A stretch of 7,257 nt of DNA, taken from contig CAIUAS010000123.1 of NCBI GenBank assembly GCA_903897205.1, forward strand, positions 1-7,257. Reading direction: 5' to 3'. The position numbers and the translations under genes are program-made. The DNA is from an uncultured Gammaproteobacteria bacterium (GTDB lineage Bacteria > Pseudomonadota > Gammaproteobacteria > CAIUAS01). Shown here piece by piece: positions 5,258-7,257 of the stretch. Numbering within the stretch: position 1 is the stretch's first letter; each line of letters starts with the position of its first letter. The notes under the pieces were generated by a model, which saw only the letters and a list, made by a program, of their open reading frames with translations, did no database searches and had not been told where the DNA came from.

Positions 5258-5734
5258 CTAATTATTCTTCATATCTCTAGCACAACCAATTAAAGTTGGC
5301 GGTTCATGACCAACGAGTGGCCCACAATCCCAGCCCTCAGGTTCAGATGGCACGGTAAAGGTAAAAGCAAACAAGGGGCCTGCTGCCTCAGTGCCATAAA
5401 TCGTATTAATATGAGCGCCCGCGTAAAGCCCATCTTGCGAATAAAACATATATTTTAACGCTTGCGTTGTTGCCTCGGGCAATTTCTGGCATTTGCTCGT
5501 TCCTTTATATACCCAATACCAGGTTTGATCGCGGGGTATCCCAGAGTTAATAATTGGAACTTGCGTATCTGCGGGTATATATCCTTCGCCCGCAGGACAA
5601 TTGGTAGTTACTACATGCTTCATGACAGCATCTGTCGAGAGAACTGAAAACACGGGCCAGCCCGCATAACTAACACACGGGTAAGCCAATACCAAAAATA
5701 GCGCTTTAAACATAGAACACATGAACTTTCGCAT
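5258..5734 (-). CDS. Small secreted/periplasmic four-cysteine protein of unknown function
   Basis: This is a 158-residue protein I do not recognise. The N-terminus (MRKFMCSMFKALFLVLAYP, cleavage after VSYA before GW) is a clear Sec signal peptide. The mature part of about 134 residues holds four cysteines, in VTTNCPAG, TSKCQK, EGWDCGP and LIGCARD, consistent with two disulfide bonds in the periplasm or outside the cell. It has no transmembrane helix after the signal and no lipobox. It is rich in aromatic, Gly and Pro residues (QTWYWVYKG, AGPLFAFTFTVP). The start is firm: AAGGAG lies 5 bases before ATG 5734. A sigma-70-like promoter sits upstream. It is convergent with the pilin gene and codirectional with the oxidoreductase gene 88 bases upstream; neither neighbour suggests a role. 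Confidence 0.8.
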   Translation of the reverse strand: MRKFMCSMFKALFLVLAYPCVSYAGWPVFSVLSTDAVMKHVVTTNCPAGEGYIPADTQVPIINSGIPRDQTWYWVYKGTSKCQKLPEATTQALKYMFYSQDGLYAGAHINTIYGTEAAGPLFAFTFTVPSEPEGWDCGPLVGHEPPTLIGCARDMKNN

Positions 5735-5776
5735 AATTACTCCTTAGCATACGCGTTAAAATTGAAAAGTTCATGC

Positions 5777-5805
5777 AATTTAACATTAACAATTACGACG
5801 ATCAA
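5777..5805 (-). promoter_or_regulatory. Putative sigma-70 promoter of the secreted-protein gene
   Basis: On the minus strand TTGATC (5800-5805, 4 of 6) and TAAATT (5777-5782, 4 of 6) are separated by 17 bases, about 43 bases upstream of ATG 5734. No terminator hairpin is evident between 5735 and 5822, so read-through from the oxidoreductase gene is also possible. Confidence 0.4.
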
Positions 5806-5822
5806 TACATTTAAACATAATG

Positions 5823-6815
5823 TTATTCTTGAAGCATAACTACTTTCCCTCGCGCGCCACCACTTTCCAATAGCATATGCGCCTGTTCGACTTGGTCAAT
5901 TTTAAATAAGCGGCTATCTACTAAAGGCCTTACATAACCTGCATCTGCTAATTTCTGAATGGACATTAAAATTTGACCATGCTCTGCCCGCCCCAGACCT
6001 GTTAATAATGGATTTAAGGTAAACACCACATGCAAACTCAAGCCTTTATTATGCATGACGGATAAGTCATGCGTAGAACGAGCCGACGTAGTCACCACAG
6101 CACCATTTATTTTGGTCGCCTGTAAGGAGCGATCAATATTCAGGCCACCCACCGTATCAAAAACTACATCAAAACCCATTCCATCGGTGTAACGCTGAAC
6201 GTAATCTTCTACGCTCTCTTCACGCGCATTAATAACAAAATCAGCGCCGAATGATTTTGCTAAATTAATATCATCCTCAGCAAGGACTGTAGTATAAACA
6301 TTGGCTTTAGCCCACTTTGCCAATTGCACAGCAATATGGCCAACTCCTCCCACCCCACCATGAATTAAAATGTTTTGTCCTTCGCTAAGCTTCGCTTTGC
6401 TAAAAAGAGCTTCCCATGCAGTGATACTCACTATGGGCAACGCCGCTGTCTCTGCCAACGATAATGCTTTTGGTTTTTTAGCAAGTAAAGTGGCGTCTGC
6501 CAGCATATATTCCGCCAAAGCACCCCCCGCACCTTTGACACCTCCCACAAAACCATAAACTTCATCGCCCCGCTTAAATTGAATAACACCATCCCCTATT
6601 TCTTCTATAACACCGACTACGTCACCATGCAAAACCGCTGGCAATGCTGGCGCAATCTCTGGCACCATACCCGCGCGAATTTTACAATCAATTGGATTAA
6701 CACTCGTCGCTAATACACGAATCAATACATGCCCTGGTATTAGCATAGGTTTTGGTATATCCATACTTACAAATACCGACGGTTCGCCAAATTGAGTTAT
6801 TACTTGTGCTTTCAT
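5823..6815 (-). CDS. Zinc-independent MDR-family NAD(P)H:quinone oxidoreductase-like protein
   Basis: This 330-residue cytosolic protein belongs to the medium-chain dehydrogenase/reductase superfamily, quinone-reductase (zeta-crystallin-like) branch. The GroES-like N-terminal domain (1-125) has ATSVNPIDCKIRAG (36-49), LHGDVVGVIEEIGDGV and FKRGDEVYGF. The Rossmann domain has ILIHGGVGGVGHIAVQLAK (149-167), the nucleotide-binding glycine motif of quinone oxidoreductases, then FDVVFDTVGG (215-224). The C-terminus GARGKVVML is typical. The catalytic-zinc GHE motif is replaced by HGD and the four-cysteine structural zinc lobe is absent, so it should reduce quinones or other alpha,beta-unsaturated carbonyls using NAD(P)H rather than act as a zinc alcohol dehydrogenase. 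AGAGGG lies 4 bases before ATG 6815. It is divergent from an HxlR regulator, which probably controls it. The exact substrate is unknown. Confidence 0.9.
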   Translation of the reverse strand: MKAQVITQFGEPSVFVSMDIPKPMLIPGHVLIRVLATSVNPIDCKIRAGMVPEIAPALPAVLHGDVVGVIEEIGDGVIQFKRGDEVYGFVGGVKGAGGALAEYMLADATLLAKKPKALSLAETAALPIVSITAWEALFSKAKLSEGQNILIHGGVGGVGHIAVQLAKWAKANVYTTVLAEDDINLAKSFGADFVINAREESVEDYVQRYTDGMGFDVVFDTVGGLNIDRSLQATKINGAVVTTSARSTHDLSVMHNKGLSLHVVFTLNPLLTGLGRAEHGQILMSIQKLADAGYVRPLVDSRLFKIDQVEQAHMLLESGGARGKVVMLQE

Positions 6816-6887
6816 AAAGCCCTCTTCGATAGATGAAAATAAAAATTTACACTATTCTTAAACTATACTTAAAACAAGAACGCACAT

Positions 6888-6908
6888 TTTTGTAATATAG
6901 TTACAAAA
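6888..6908. promoter_or_regulatory. Perfect 8-5-8 dyad, likely HxlR operator
   Basis: TTTTGTAA (6888-6895) and TTACAAAA (6901-6908) are perfect inverted repeats around a 5-base spacer, in the intergenic region between the oxidoreductase and the regulator. It overlaps the -35 and spacer of the regulator's putative promoter and lies 72 bases upstream of the divergent ATG. Winged-helix HxlR dimers bind dyads of this size, so autoregulation and control of the oxidoreductase are inferred. Confidence 0.6.
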
Positions 6909-6918
6909 TGTATACTAT
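6890..6918 (+). promoter_or_regulatory. Putative promoter of the HxlR gene
   Basis: TTGTAA (6890-6895, 4 of 6) precedes TACTAT (6913-6918, 4 of 6) by 17 bases; an alternative -10 TATACT (6911-6916) gives a 15-base spacer. Transcription would start about 6923-6925, leaving a leader of some 15-17 bases. No Shine-Dalgarno is visible in it. No convincing promoter pair could be chosen for the divergent oxidoreductase gene, although TATAGT occurs on the minus strand near 6863-6868. Confidence 0.4.
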
Positions 6919-6939
6919 CAACCAACCTTTAAATTATTT

Positions 6940-7257
6940 ATGACATACTTACACAAAATTCAAAGCACAAAAAACCGGCGGAAAAATAATTGCCACTATG
7001 GCTGCGCAGTAGAAGCCGCATTTGATGTTATCGGCAATAAATGGAAAGGAGTGATTTTATTTCACTTACTTGATGGCAAAAAACGTTTTAATGAATTACG
7101 TCGTCTAGTTCCCAGTGTCACCCAACGCATGTTAACGCTACAACTACGAGAATTAGAACAGGATAAAATAATTTTGCGCACGGTTTATCCCGAAGTACCG
7201 CCCAAAGTAGAATATTCTCTAACTAAAGAAGGGGAAAATCTTAAACCCATTTTGATA
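6940..7257 (+). CDS. HxlR-family (DUF24) winged-helix transcriptional regulator, partial (runs off right edge)
   Basis: The frame from ATG 6940 is open to the window end, giving 106 residues that begin MTYLHKIQSTKNRRKNN. The HxlR signature is clear: CAVEAAFDVIGNKWKGVILFHLLDGKKRFNELRRLVPSVTQRML, then LQLRELEQDKIILRTVYPEVPPKVEYSLTKEG, covering the winged helix-turn-helix and beta-wing. Only the last C-terminal helix should be missing. C22 is the conserved N-terminal cysteine used for thiol sensing in YodB, CatR, HypR and QorR. The usual Pro after it is Ala here, and a second cysteine, C18, precedes it (CHYGC). The divergent quinone oxidoreductase gene and the dyad at 6888-6908 suggest a quinone/electrophile-responsive repressor. 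There is no Shine-Dalgarno; the ATG is chosen because it is the only suitable start before the family core. Confidence 0.9.
   Translation, partial: MTYLHKIQSTKNRRKNNCHYGCAVEAAFDVIGNKWKGVILFHLLDGKKRFNELRRLVPSVTQRMLTLQLRELEQDKIILRTVYPEVPPKVEYSLTKEGENLKPILI

Noticed and set aside
5462..5647. 61-codon plus-strand frame
   Set aside because: It lies antisense inside the secreted-protein gene, which has a strong Shine-Dalgarno and signal peptide.
6370..6558. 62-codon plus-strand frame
   Set aside because: It is antisense to the conserved Rossmann and GroES-like parts of the MDR gene.

Overview
The window looks like chromosomal DNA of an AT-rich gammaproteobacterium. The ClpB N-terminal half is very close to the enterobacterial protein. 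The PilE-type pilin, the short S49 peptidase and the OmpA-like barrels also fit this class. Low GC and duplicated small OMPs suggest a Legionellales-like (Coxiella, Legionella, Berkiella or Aquicella type) genome, but that placement is inference. Ten protein genes are seen. The two at the edges (clpB on the left, an HxlR regulator on the right) are cut by the window. No RNA gene, IS element or CRISPR array was found, and no gene-free stretch exceeds 300 bases.

Left part (1-1169, minus strand): the first 347 residues of the disaggregase ClpB, preceded by a near-consensus sigma-32 heat-shock promoter. A perfect 13-bp inverted repeat separates it from the next gene.

Middle part (1170-3687): two paralogous 8-strand OmpA-like outer-membrane barrel genes on the minus strand. 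Membrane strands and C-termini are nearly identical, but three surface loops differ strongly. Both carry the same 54-bp upstream block at the same distance from the start codon. Between them, on the opposite strand, lies a complete ribbon-helix-helix/ParE-type toxin-antitoxin operon with its own promoter, overlapping TACT-based operators and a strong intrinsic terminator.

Right-centre (3751-5246, plus strand): a short SppA-like membrane peptidase (true start at 3808, from promoter position and Shine-Dalgarno), then 8 bases later a PilE-like type IV pilin. A hairpin separates them from a convergent gene for a small secreted four-cysteine protein of unknown function (5258-5734).

Right end (5823-7257): a zinc-free MDR-family quinone oxidoreductase-like gene diverges from an HxlR-family regulator. 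A perfect 8-5-8 dyad over the regulator's putative promoter and paired N-terminal cysteines suggest a thiol-based electrophile/quinone sensing switch.

Most of the window encodes envelope or stress functions: protein disaggregation, surface barrels, membrane proteolysis, pilus, secreted protein and redox response. The intergenic regulatory sites and the OMP/TA arrangement are the most informative parts; no clearly unprecedented system was identified.
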